A stretch of 64,000 nucleotides of DNA from Enterocloster clostridioformis (GTDB lineage Bacteria; Bacillota; Clostridia; Lachnospirales; Lachnospiraceae): assembly GCF_020297485.1 (NCBI RefSeq), contig NZ_JAIWZC010000001.1:5208001-5272000 (forward strand), in the 5' to 3' direction. The position numbers were made by a program, and so were the translations under genes. Below, piece by piece: positions 17,093 through 25,309 of this stretch (its first letter is position 1; each line of letters starts with the position of its first letter). The notes below the pieces were generated by a model that worked only from the letters and a program-made list of their open reading frames with translations, searched no databases and was not told the origin of the DNA.

Positions 17093-18827
17093 CCTAATCT
17101 CCCGAAAAAATTATACACAACCAGCTCCCTGATGTTGTGAATCCATTGAAAATACTAGGTTTTTAAGCATTCTCTCTTTACAAATATGTGTATAAATTAT
17201 ATAATATAAGAAGAAATATTATACACATATTTGAAGGAGCCGCGCCATGTCGTCATTGGTTTATGTCAAAAATCCAAATGGTAAAATCTATGTATATAGC
17301 AACGTTTCTGTTTATGATAAGGAAACCAAAAAGGTCAAACATATTCGCAAGAGCATCGGGCATCTGGATCCGGCAACAGGCGAAGTGGTTCCCAACCGCA
17401 GGAAAGGCGATATTGCCCGCAAAAAGGCTGAAACGAAAGAACCTGCTGGCCGCTGTGTTGTTGAAAACACCGGCATACAGTCCCTTTTGGATAAAGCTGT
17501 TTCAGACATAGGACTGACAGTACCGCTCACCGCAGGTTTTCCAGACGACTGGAAACGCATATTGACGTGCGCGTATTACCTTGTCAGCGAAGGCGGGGCA
17601 TTATGTCATATTGAACAGTGGCAGCGGATGTATCCGCCACCATGCCGTTCTCTGCTTGCAAGCCGGCGGGTGAGTGAACTCCTTGTAAGGATCACGCCTG
17701 CGCTGCAGCAGAACTTTTTCAGCAGGTGGATTGATGTAAACCGCCAGAAAGATGTCTATGCAATGGACATCACCAGTGTATCCTCCTACAGCGAATTGAT
17801 TGACTTTGTCCGTTGGGGATACAACCGTGATGGGGAAAAACTGCCCCAGATCAACCTCCTTATGCTCACCGGCGTCACTTCCCATATGCCGCTGTATTAC
17901 AGGATTATTCCCGGCAGCATAAAGGATGTGAACACCCTGGAGGACAGCATAGCGAATATATCCGTTTTGGACAGTCCGGCCTGTCATTTTGTCATGGATA
18001 AAGGCTTTTATAGTGAACCGAACCTTGACGCAATGTATGCCAGTCATAAGAAGTTCCTGGTCGGAGTGCCTTTTACGGTCGGTTTCGCTTGCAAGGCAGT
18101 AGAACGCTACAGGGATAGCATCCGTTCACATCACAATTACTGTGCAGTTTTTGGGGACGAACTGTATGCGGTCACGGAATCTTCCACGTGGAAAGGGCAA
18201 CGATTCTATATCCACGTCTACCATGATAGTTTTAAGGCGGCGACAGACGAACGGAATTTTGACCATATCCTGCACTGCTGTTATGAAGAACTTATGGCTG
18301 GCAGACACGTAAAGGAGCATGCCTCGTATTACGATAAGTTTTTTCAGGTTCACAAAACACCTGTAAGGGGCATCAGGGTGGATTACAACGAGGAAGCCAT
18401 CAGCAGGCATAAAAGGAACCATATCGGCTGGTTCGTGCTTGTAAGCAATCACATCAAGGATAAGACGAAAGCTCTTGAGGTGTATCGCGACAAGGATGCT
18501 GTTGAAAAATGTTTCTATGACCTCAAAAATGATCTTGACATGAAGCGTTTACGTATCCATTCGGCGGCAGCCATGGAAGGCAGGATTTTCATACAGTTTA
18601 TAGCACTCCTGATCACAACCCGGTTAAAGCAGGTGATGAATGCGGCTGGATGGTTTAAAAATCATGACCTTCAAAAAGTAATAAGCGAAATGAAAACTGT
18701 CCGCAGTGTTAGTATAAATGGAACACGAAAAAAATACACCACTGAGCTTACCCCATTTCAAAAAGACATTTATGAGCTATATGGGTTGACCCCCTAAATA
18801 TGTGTATAATTTGGACGGGATTTTAGG
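17093..18827 (+). mobile_element. IS1634-like insertion sequence, copy B, complete
   Basis: It has imperfect 26-bp terminal inverted repeats: CCTAATCTCCCGAAAAAAT and onward at the left, and the complement of CCTAAAATCCCGTCCAAAT and onward at the right (ending 18827). Near-identical to copy A over the shared length. The left flank is the nuclease-like gene and terminator; the right flank is a glycosyltransferase on the other strand. No target duplication is seen, suggesting recombination between copies. Confidence 0.8.
17247..18797 (+). CDS. IS1634-like (IS4 superfamily) transposase, copy B
   Basis: A 516-residue transposase that matches copy A almost residue for residue; the visible differences are G for S near residue 13 and V for I in FVMDKGFYSEPN. 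The same DDE motifs are present (AMDITSVSS, MDKGFYS, YRDKDAVEKCF). With both element ends present, this copy is the better candidate for an active element and could act on copy A in trans. Confidence 0.85.
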   Translation: MSSLVYVKNPNGKIYVYSNVSVYDKETKKVKHIRKSIGHLDPATGEVVPNRRKGDIARKKAETKEPAGRCVVENTGIQSLLDKAVSDIGLTVPLTAGFPDDWKRILTCAYYLVSEGGALCHIEQWQRMYPPPCRSLLASRRVSELLVRITPALQQNFFSRWIDVNRQKDVYAMDITSVSSYSELIDFVRWGYNRDGEKLPQINLLMLTGVTSHMPLYYRIIPGSIKDVNTLEDSIANISVLDSPACHFVMDKGFYSEPNLDAMYASHKKFLVGVPFTVGFACKAVERYRDSIRSHHNYCAVFGDELYAVTESSTWKGQRFYIHVYHDSFKAATDERNFDHILHCCYEELMAGRHVKEHASYYDKFFQVHKTPVRGIRVDYNEEAISRHKRNHIGWFVLVSNHIKDKTKALEVYRDKDAVEKCFYDLKNDLDMKRLRIHSAAAMEGRIFIQFIALLITTRLKQVMNAAGWFKNHDLQKVISEMKTVRSVSINGTRKKYTTELTPFQKDIYELYGLTP

Positions 18828-19108
18828 GTCTGATTTAATGATCAATTTAATGTCCCTATGGCATTTTCTAGACAATTGTATATACTTTTCGTAATCACCA
18901 GATCGATTCATTTTTACCTTGTTCCCGGAAACTAACAAACTATGAGCCATTAACCGTCCCATCTCAGGATATTGTCTCACCAATTCAGGATGCTTGTTCA
19001 TGATTAAAATGCATGTCTCATATAATTTTTCTGGGTTTCCGCTTATCGAGTCATCTCCAATTGAATACTCAACTAGCCCTTCGTCTAGACAATAAAGTGA
19101 GTATTCCT
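18828..19108 (-). pseudogene. Glycosyltransferase C-terminal fragment
   Basis: The minus strand reads EYSLYCLDEGLVEYSIGDD, ISGNPEKLYETCILIMNKHP, ELVRQYPEMGRLMAHSLLVS and onward to IKSD, where it is cut by the end of IS copy B. Its upstream part is cut by IS701. The text resembles the C-terminal part of a GT2-type capsular glycosyltransferase. Its direction is opposite to the GT genes at 2-4 kb but the same as the CpsD/Wzz remnants at 23 kb. Confidence 0.6.
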
Positions 19109-19110
19109 TA

Positions 19111-20597
19111 GTACTACAGCGAACTCCCTGAGTGGCGTGTTTCCCCTTTCTTTGGTATAATAAAGAAAAAGGGGCTGATACTATGATGAATCCTGCGATG
19201 TTCGATCCGATTGCATTAGATGCTTGGTATTCCGATGAAAATAATGATTCCTTACTCCAAACGGAACTGGAACACTATCTTCAAAATTATTTTTCCTGTT
19301 TTTCCCAGCAGCCACAACGAAGGTTGTTCCAAACTTTTATACAAGGGCTTTTGAGCCCGTTGGAACGCAAATCGATTGAGCCAATTGCCCTTCACTTTTC
19401 CGGTGAAAAGTATGTCAGACCCTTGCAGCAGTTCTTTACCCGTTCCCCTTTTGATGAGCAGCCCCTTCTGGATACCTACCAGGAGCTCCTGTCCAGGCAG
19501 ATTGGGGCAGGCTGCGGCATGTTGTCCGTGGATGACACAAGCTTTGTAAAAAAAGGGAAGCATTCCGCCGGGGTAAAACGGCAGTACTGTGGCTGCCTGG
19601 GGAAAACGGAAAGCTGCCAGTCCGGGGTGTTCCTTGCCTACGCCGGGGACAAAGGATATGGGCTTGTGGATTATGAACTGTACATCCCAAAGGAATGGTT
19701 CAGCGGGGATTATTCCAAGCTGCGTGAGGAATGCCATATCCCGGAAGAAAAGACATTTGCCACCAAAAACCAGATAGCCCAGCGCATGCTCAACCAGGTA
19801 ATTAAGAGCGGCCGGTTCCAGGTCCAGTGGGTGGGGTGTGATGCAGCCTATGGAAATGACCACGGTTTCCTGGACGGATTGAAGCTGCCGGAAGGTGTAT
19901 GGTATTTTGCGGCAACCAATGCAAAAGAGCAGGTATTCCTGGAGTATCCGCAGCAGTCCTTCCCCGAAACGAAAAGGGGCCGTCCCCGTAAGCACCCGGT
20001 ACTATCTAATGGCCCGACATCCGTGCGTGATATTGCAGAGGATCCATCCCTGCCATGGGAAACGGTGGTGCTGGCAGAAGGGACAAAAGGCCCAATCATT
20101 GCAGAACGGAAATTCCTGCGTTGTTTTTCCTGCCGTGCAGACGGAAGCCGGAATTATGTGAAGCCAGGGGATGAAATATGGCTTTATCTGAGGAAATATG
20201 CAGGTGATGAAATAAAATATTTCGTCAGTAACGCCCCCGCGGACCTCCCGGTAGGGGAACTGGACAGGGCAGCAACGTTAAGGTGGCCGATTGAACAATG
20301 CTTTGAGGAATGCAAGAGCAATCTGGGGATGGGGGATTATGAGTGCCGCAGCTACCAAGGCTGGAACCGCCATATGCTGTTTGTAATGATAACCCATCTG
20401 TTTGCCACCCAGATACGGGAAATCTTTAAAAAAAAGCAATCCCGTTGACAATGCAGATGGTAATCAAACTCATGCATGGGATAATTGTATATACAGTAAC
20501 TGATATGAAAAAAATAGTAAGTTACCATATACGCAGGAACCATAATGCCTATCTATCACACAGAAAAACCAAACTTTTAAAAAGTTCGCTGTAGTAC
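19111..20597 (+). mobile_element. IS701-family insertion sequence
   Basis: The terminal inverted repeats are GTACTACAGCGAACT at 19111-19125 and AGTTCGCTGTAGTAC at 20583-20597. Flanking tetranucleotides (CTTA and TACT) do not match, whereas IS701 usually makes a 4-bp duplication. The two flanks belong to different contexts (capsule gene fragment on the left, Tn1549-like genes on the right), so this element probably marks a deletion junction. Confidence 0.8.
19183..20448 (+). CDS. IS701-family transposase
   Basis: A 421-residue DDE transposase. ATG 19183 follows AAAAGGGG and a TATAAT box at 19156. Catalytic motifs are CGMLSVDDTSFVKKGKHSAG (about 115), VQWVGCDAAYGNDHGF (about 215) and LRWPIEQCFEECKSNLGMG (about 365). 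A GAKRQYCG-like stretch (GVKRQYCGCLGK) is diagnostic of IS701. The gene looks intact. Confidence 0.9.
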   Translation: MMNPAMFDPIALDAWYSDENNDSLLQTELEHYLQNYFSCFSQQPQRRLFQTFIQGLLSPLERKSIEPIALHFSGEKYVRPLQQFFTRSPFDEQPLLDTYQELLSRQIGAGCGMLSVDDTSFVKKGKHSAGVKRQYCGCLGKTESCQSGVFLAYAGDKGYGLVDYELYIPKEWFSGDYSKLREECHIPEEKTFATKNQIAQRMLNQVIKSGRFQVQWVGCDAAYGNDHGFLDGLKLPEGVWYFAATNAKEQVFLEYPQQSFPETKRGRPRKHPVLSNGPTSVRDIAEDPSLPWETVVLAEGTKGPIIAERKFLRCFSCRADGSRNYVKPGDEIWLYLRKYAGDEIKYFVSNAPADLPVGELDRAATLRWPIEQCFEECKSNLGMGDYECRSYQGWNRHMLFVMITHLFATQIREIFKKKQSR

Positions 20598-20603
20598 TAC
20601 TAC

Positions 20604-20768
20604 ATGGCCGATATTCAACTGCTGATCGGTCAGTCCTCTACCGAGGGGGGAACGGAAAAAGAAAGAGCGTATGCGTTTACAGCGCCAGAAACTTCTCCCA
20701 TCCGGCGATGGGCCAGCGAGGATGCGAAAAAACGGCCACGCCCACACGCGAGCGGGATTACAGCGTAA
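20604..20768 (+). pseudogene. C-terminal end of a transposon replisome-organiser-like protein
   Basis: The frame opens at the IS701 edge and reads MADIQLLIGQSSTEGGTEKE, then TAPETSPIRRWASEDAKKRP, to TAA at 20768, which overlaps the ribosome binding site of the dnaC-like gene. In Tn1549-type elements the gene before the DnaC homologue encodes a replisome organiser. Identity is inferred from position; the N-terminal part was lost with IS701 insertion or deletion. Confidence 0.45.
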
Positions 20769-20784
20769 AGGAGGACGAAACCGT

Positions 20785-21626
20785 ATGATTGAGATTACCG
20801 CAGAAATCCGGGCGCTGATTGATAAGGCCGCCGCCGGCGCGGAGCTGGCCGGGAATGAATACATAGACCCGGCAGACGGCCTTATCCACTGTAAGAAGTG
20901 CAAGGGCCAGCGCCAGACCATTGTGCCAAATTTCGGGAAACCCGGCTATTTCATGCCACGCTGTATCTGCCAGTGCCAGAGGGAGGCCGAGGAACGGCAG
21001 CGCCGCATGGAGCGTATCAAGCGGCGGAAGGCGCAGGGCCTACAAGACCGCTATTTGTGTGACTACACATTTGCCAATGATAACGGACAAAACCCGCTGA
21101 TGGATAAGGCCCGCGCCTATGTGGAGAACTGGAAGGAGGCATACGGGAACAACACCGGCCCGCTGCTGTTCGGGGATGTGGGAACCGGCAAGTCTTTTTT
21201 CGCCGGATGTATTGCCAATGCCCTGCTTGACCGAGATGTGCCGGTGCTGATGACGAACTTTCCCACTATCCTGAACCGACTGACGGGGATGTTCTCCGAG
21301 GACAGGGCCGCTTTTATCGCCAGTCTGGACGAATATGACCTGCTTATCATTGACGATTTAGGCGTGGAGCGCAGCACCGACTACGCGATGGAGCAGATGT
21401 TTTTCGTCATTGACAGCCGCTACCACAGCCGCAGGCCCATGATAATCACCACCAACCTGAAACTGTCCGAGTTGAAAAAACCGCCCGCTCTGGCCCATGC
21501 CCGTATCTATGACCGCATATTGGAACGGTGCGCCCCATCCTCTTTGCCGGGAAGAACTTCCGGGAGGAAAACGCCGATGCCGCCAAAGCTGCGGCCAAAG
21601 ACCTTGTGAACCGTAAGAATGATTGA
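20785..21626 (+). pseudogene. DnaC/IstB-type ATPase of a Tn1549-like element, frameshifted near the end
   Basis: ATG 20785 follows AAAGGAGG. It has a zinc-binding cysteine region (CKKCKGQRQ and CICQCQ near residues 35-60), Walker A GDVGTGKSFFAG (about 130) and Walker B YDLLIIDDLG (about 185), typical of helicase-loader ATPases. At 21537 the run GCCCCATCC lacks one base: the native tail (ILFAGKNFREENADAAKAAA) continues in another frame to TGA at 21624-21626, while the uncorrected frame gives an altered tail ending at 21609. The shift could be real decay or a base-calling error. The gene order with tnpW is that of Tn1549-type conjugative transposons. Confidence 0.75.
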
Positions 21627-21662
21627 GCGGGCGGCCCCGCCCCGCCCGGAGAAAGGAGCGCC

Positions 21663-21851
21663 ATGAGCGAAGACACCCGTGCCATGCAGACCGCAGCCAC
21701 CACATCGGCCAGAGCGCCGGAGGACGCCCCCACGCTGGTGAAGAAAATCGGCAAGACCACTTATAAGGTGCGTGTCCATTTCAGCAAGGCCAGCACCGAA
21801 ACCATGAGTGATAAAATCAAGCGTATGCTGAAAAACGAAATTAAAAAATAA
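21663..21851 (+). CDS. TnpW-family transposon-encoded protein
   Basis: A 62-residue protein after GAAAGGAG. The tail KKIGKTTYKVRVHFSKASTE and MSDKIKRMLKNEI is the conserved part of the TnpW family carried by Tn4451/Tn1549-type elements. The role is unknown. It follows the dnaC-like gene as in those elements, but no relaxase, transfer or integrase gene follows here, so the element is a remnant. Confidence 0.75.
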   Translation: MSEDTRAMQTAATTSARAPEDAPTLVKKIGKTTYKVRVHFSKASTETMSDKIKRMLKNEIKK

Positions 21852-21872
21852 AACATTATAAACAATCGCATA

Positions 21873-21925
21873 TCAAGAGACAGGGAAAGAAAAACAATTT
21901 GCGTTTTCCTGCCCCTGTCTCTTGA
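21873..21925. terminator. Long-stem hairpin after tnpW
   Basis: TCAAGAGACAGGG pairs perfectly with CCCTGTCTCTTGA across a 27-base loop, followed by GGTTTTTC. It may stop transcription from tnpW and, in the other direction, from the fragment at 21938. Confidence 0.65.
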
Positions 21926-21937
21926 AAGGTTTTTCAG

Positions 21938-22075
21938 CTATTTGTATGTAATCGTAAAAAAGTCTTTTTGCACCTTTTCGTTATTAATCCAAAACTGTAT
22001 TTTATACTTTCCTTCTTTTAGTTGAGATAAGGATTCTTCACGCACATAAAAATCTTGACCGTAGGGAAGCGGTAT
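21938..22075 (-). pseudogene. C-terminal fragment of an unrecognised protein
   Basis: The minus strand reads SGIPLPYGQDFYVREESLSQ, LKEGKYKIQFWINNEKVQKD and FFTITYK then stop. It looks like the last beta-strands of a small extracellular domain. Upstream the reading becomes low-complexity (RSRSGD) around a CGGGAGCG/CGCTCCCG hairpin at 22095-22130, which may be the junction of an inserted element. No function is assigned. Confidence 0.35.
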
Positions 22076-22328
22076 ACCAGACGCGTCCCCGGAGCGGGAG
22101 CGAGTTTGCGTTTGGAATGACCGCTCCCGGTTGACGTAAGGAGCTAAAAAAGCATGGGCAAATCTGATATGAAAAAAATTGCCGACGATTACTTGACAGT
22201 TACAAGTCCAAAATTTCACCGATATAAAGAATACACTTCTGTAATAATGTGATAAAATATATTTATATAAAGGCAAAGGAACATATCTTCCAAAATTCCC
22301 CAGACCATGCCTAAAAGGAGCCGACCAC

Positions 22329-23002
22329 TTGAATTCGCCATTTTCCAAAACCATTCAATACATCTTGCAGGATATACTTAAAGAAATACAATACCTTCCC
22401 TTAGCTTTTTTATTGGGTATTCTGTTATATCTGATAACCATCATATGTTTACGCCGTCACAAAAAGCCTATATGCATCACCCTATTCACTAGTATAACTC
22501 GATTTTAATAAGTTTACATTATTATCCTGAAAACCAAGGGAAACGTGCGCCCAAAGCACGGACACGTAAGCCAAGAAATCAGATTACTACCAATGCTTAA
22601 ATTGTAAACTTATTTAAATCGAGTTATACTAGCTACTTTATAATGCTTTTTATCATAACCATATTTGAGCGTGAACCAGGGTCGCGTACGGGAATAAGTC
22701 TTAAATTCTTTGAGGCATTAGGAGGACCCAGAGCAAATGCATATGTGATTGAGAATGTACTTCTTTTTATCCCTTTTGGAATCTTTATTCCACTAAAATG
22801 GAAACAGTTGAGGAATCCGTTTGTATGCTCCTTTCTGGGATTCTGTCTGAGCTGTATCATTGAAATGATACAGTTGATTACAGAATGAGGTCATTTCCAG
22901 ATTGATGATATTGTAACTAATACGTTAGGAACGCTAATAGGGGCTCTTATTTTTCGTATGTATTCATTTATAATGTTAAAATGCAGACAGTTTTATGCCT
23001 GA
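22329..23002 (+). pseudogene. VanZ-family membrane protein, split by MITE copy 2 and a stop codon
   Basis: A TTG start at 22329 follows AAAGGAG. The N-terminal part contains one membrane segment (LAFLLGILLYLITIICL). The MITE at 22492-22629 interrupts LFTS-YFIMLF; without it the frame is continuous. After SYFIMLFIITIFERE the family text continues with ENVLLFIPFGIF and CIIEMIQLITE, then TGA at 22886-22888 where the family has arginine (TGRG.F), then HFQIDDIVTNTLGTLIGALI in the same frame to 23002. So two independent lesions are present. VanZ-like proteins are found near polysaccharide genes and glycopeptide resistance; the role is not established. Confidence 0.75.
22492..22629. mobile_element. 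138-bp MITE, copy 2, inverted relative to copy 1
   Basis: The reverse complement of copy 1 with about one difference (AAGTTTACA versus AAGCTTACA). Ends are GTATAACTCG and CGAGTTATAC, flanked by TA at 22490-22491 and 22630-22631. Excision restores the VanZ codons F-T-S-Y-F, confirming a TA duplication. Confidence 0.85.
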
Positions 23003-23130
23003 ATATGTGCGTTTGTTGTGGCAGGCTGGGCTGCTGCAAGCGGGTGGGTATTGATAGGATATTTTCCGCTCCTTTGCCTACGGGGAAATAAAATCTCCGA
23101 GGTTCAGGCCAGGGGCTGACCGTCAGGGAT

Positions 23131-23400
23131 TTAAGACTTTCTCGCTTGAATATTGCGTTTTAAGGTATTTCCAATCAACGGTATTTTGCCATTTACAATA
23201 CCGCCAGTTAACGGGATTCCGGATTTCTTCAGGAATGCCAGAGATTCCTCCACGGCGCTGCGTAATACCCAACCAGGACGAACAACTAAAACAACACTGT
23301 CCATTAGCCCGCGCATCAGCTGCACATCAGACAGAGTACCTATTGGAGGCGTATCAATCAGAATATAGTTATATGTATCTTTCATGGATTGAATGGCTGG
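23131..23400 (-). pseudogene. CpsD-like tyrosine kinase, C-terminal fragment
   Basis: The minus strand reads FPAIQSMKDTYNYILIDTPP, where ILIDTPP is the Walker-B-like motif of bacterial tyrosine kinases controlling capsule export, then VVLVVRPGWVLRSAVEESLA and ending LKRNIQARKS. Walker A and the whole N-terminal half are missing, and no tyrosine-rich tail is seen. It lies downstream of a Wzz fragment in the same direction, the usual Wzz-CpsD order, so one deletion removed the end of Wzz and the start of CpsD. Confidence 0.7.
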
Positions 23401-23519
23401 AAAAATCTGATTATCAACCTGAAAGATATTTTTTTTGAGAGAACCCCTGTATGGTGTAAATACCATTATACATCTGTTCCACTTGCTGTCTTAGATTTTC
23501 ACCTATGCGGGGCTCATTG

Positions 23520-23924
23520 CGTTTTTCTCCATCTAAATGCAGTGTCATCTTCAGCTGTTACAGAAATGTCCTGTTTTATTTCCTCCAGAGGAATACTGCT
23601 GTATTCATCCGTATCCAATACCAACTCCAGAACACGATTGCTTGTTGCTAAAAGCTGCACTGTTTTTACAAGATTTTTCGCTGTTTGGATATCTTCATTT
23701 CTGGGAATATCCGACCCATTTTGATAAAGGTCATTAATATTTCTGGCATTTACTATCATCGAAGCTCTTGCTTCGTAAGAGGGGCTGCTGTCCCAGGACA
23801 GAATAGCGCCGGCTATACCTCCCAGCATAATAAGGAATAATACAATCCAGCGAAGCTCCCAGATGGAATGCAGCAGGTCCGGGATGCAGATCTCTATTTC
23901 ATCATTGGTTTCTGACATTGACAT
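23520..23924 (-). pseudogene. Wzz/CpsC-type chain-length regulator, N-terminal fragment
   Basis: It begins at ATG 23924 after a GTGAGGT-like site: MSMSETNDEIEICIPDLLHS, then a first membrane segment (WIVLFLIMLGGIAGAILSW, about 27-45) and the extracytoplasmic start YEARASMIVN. It ends about residue 130 after DISVTAEDDTAF, followed by a frame break. The second membrane segment and the conserved proline-rich motif are missing. The protein normally sets polysaccharide chain length with CpsD. Confidence 0.7.
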
Positions 23925-23927
23925 ACC

Positions 23928-24140
23928 TCACATTTTGTTTTTATATATCGGCCGACTGCTCCCCTCCCTTATTATTTTACCAGAATATACAAAAACATCA
24001 AGTGCACTGTGGCGTATAGCTGCTATTGCTTCTGCCCGGGCAGCATTGATACCTTTTGCCTGGTACACAGGATGAACACTTGTATCTGTACGCGTTTCCG
24101 GCGGTAAATATACGAACAACAGGGCCCCCACTTCACCCAA
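23928..24140 (-). CDS. Unrecognised short frame just before the Wzz fragment
   Basis: A 70-codon frame on the minus strand ending three bases before the Wzz start. The text HPVYQAKGINAARAEAIAAI and LDVFVYSGKIIREGSSRPIY is protein-like, but it starts inside the end of the AraC gene and no ribosome binding site is seen. It may be the tail of a lost capsule gene. Low confidence that it is expressed. Confidence 0.25.
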   Translation of the reverse strand: MGEVGALLFVYLPPETRTDTSVHPVYQAKGINAARAEAIAAIRHSALDVFVYSGKIIREGSSRPIYKNKM

Positions 24141-25005
24141 TCATCCCCTCATGAATCCTCCTAAACGCCGCCGGCGACACCTCATACTCCTTCTTAAACG
24201 CCCTGAAAAAGCTGGAGTAGTCATTAAACCCGCAGGCGAAACAAGCCTTATTGGCAGGCATGCCCTCCAGAATCAGATTCTTGCCAGTCAAAAGCCGCTG
24301 CTGAATCACATATTGGTAGTAAGAGATTCCCATTTTATCCTTAAACATATGGGACAGGTTGTATTTATCCATGATGAAGGCATCTGAAATGGTGTCCATG
24401 GACAAATCCTCCGTGAGATGGTTCTGTATATAGTGCAGGATATCTGTCAGCGGGTTATCTTTTACCCCGCTTTGGGCCGTGCCGGAATCTTCCATGAGGG
24501 CCAGGTTATATTCTACCAGCAGGTGCAGGATGAATGCCTTGACCTGTGCATGTCTCAGAGGCTTCTGTTCTCCAAGGGCCTCTTCTAATGAGGTGAAGAT
24601 GGTGCGGAAGTTGCCCCAGGCAGTGGTGTGGCGTCTGAGAAGATAGTTTTTCATCCCCTTTGCGATAAGAAAGTAGTTCAGGTCCTCATCGATGGAAGCC
24701 AGCTGCCGCAGGGCCGGCAGCGATATCCACAGGACGTACCGCTCGTATGGTACGCGGAAATCTGCAAAGATGGGATTATGCATGATATTGGGCGGTATGA
24801 TTAGCAGGTCATCGTTTTGCAGATGGTAAATCTCATCTCCTATAATGTAATCCACGTGGCCGCTTATAAAGTACAGCAGTTCATAAAATTCATGATAATG
24901 GGGTTCTACCGCGGGATAGGTGACGTCCCGGTGGTGGTCCAGCTCAAAATCACTGCTGCGCATATAATGCTTCAGCATTTTTTCGCGGTTGGATGATGTA
25001 ACCAT
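24133..25005 (-). CDS. AraC-family regulator, probable pectin-uptake regulator
   Basis: A 290-residue protein; ATG 25005 is chosen because it follows CAGGAGAC by seven bases. The N-terminal cupin-like domain includes EPHYHEFYELLYFISGHVDY and NDDLLIIPPNIMHNP, typical of sugar-responsive AraC proteins. The C-terminal double helix-turn-helix (from about 190) has DAFIMDKYNLSHMFKDKMGI, YYQYVIQQRLLTGKNLILEG and ACGFNDYSSFFRAFKKEYEV. It is divergent from the TRAP/GH28 operon starting at 25310, so it most likely controls that operon in response to a sugar acid. The effector is not identifiable. Confidence 0.85.
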   Translation of the reverse strand: MVTSSNREKMLKHYMRSSDFELDHHRDVTYPAVEPHYHEFYELLYFISGHVDYIIGDEIYHLQNDDLLIIPPNIMHNPIFADFRVPYERYVLWISLPALRQLASIDEDLNYFLIAKGMKNYLLRRHTTAWGNFRTIFTSLEEALGEQKPLRHAQVKAFILHLLVEYNLALMEDSGTAQSGVKDNPLTDILHYIQNHLTEDLSMDTISDAFIMDKYNLSHMFKDKMGISYYQYVIQQRLLTGKNLILEGMPANKACFACGFNDYSSFFRAFKKEYEVSPAAFRRIHEGMIG

Positions 25006-25309
25006 AAGTCTCCTGCCTCTCAATTCAATATCTTATCTCAACTATTCTTCGGCGCATTGCATAAAATGCATCTGGCTAATTTAGCACATCCGCACAAAGC
25101 CTTTCGATTTTCAATTTCAATCTTCCAAGATTTGCAATGTTTTTACCAAATAACTCAATTTTCTTTGAAAGAGTTTGCAATTATAATAGAACTATAACAT
25201 GGGAAGTGAAAAATGTAAACACTTCATACGGTACCGTACCAGAGTGCGTCCCAGACGCGCACCAGAGCAGGCTCTATGTTAATTCCAGTAAATAACAGGA
25301 GACAGGAAC

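Noticed and set aside
22075..22140. Attachment site of the Tn1549-like remnant at the CGGGAGCG/CGCTCCCG hairpin
   Set aside because: No matching sequence was found on the other side of the remnant, so the boundary cannot be supported.
421..22629. Inversion of the whole island between the two MITE copies
   Set aside because: Both MITE copies interrupt genes that rejoin exactly with their own flanks, so the present arrangement has not been inverted.
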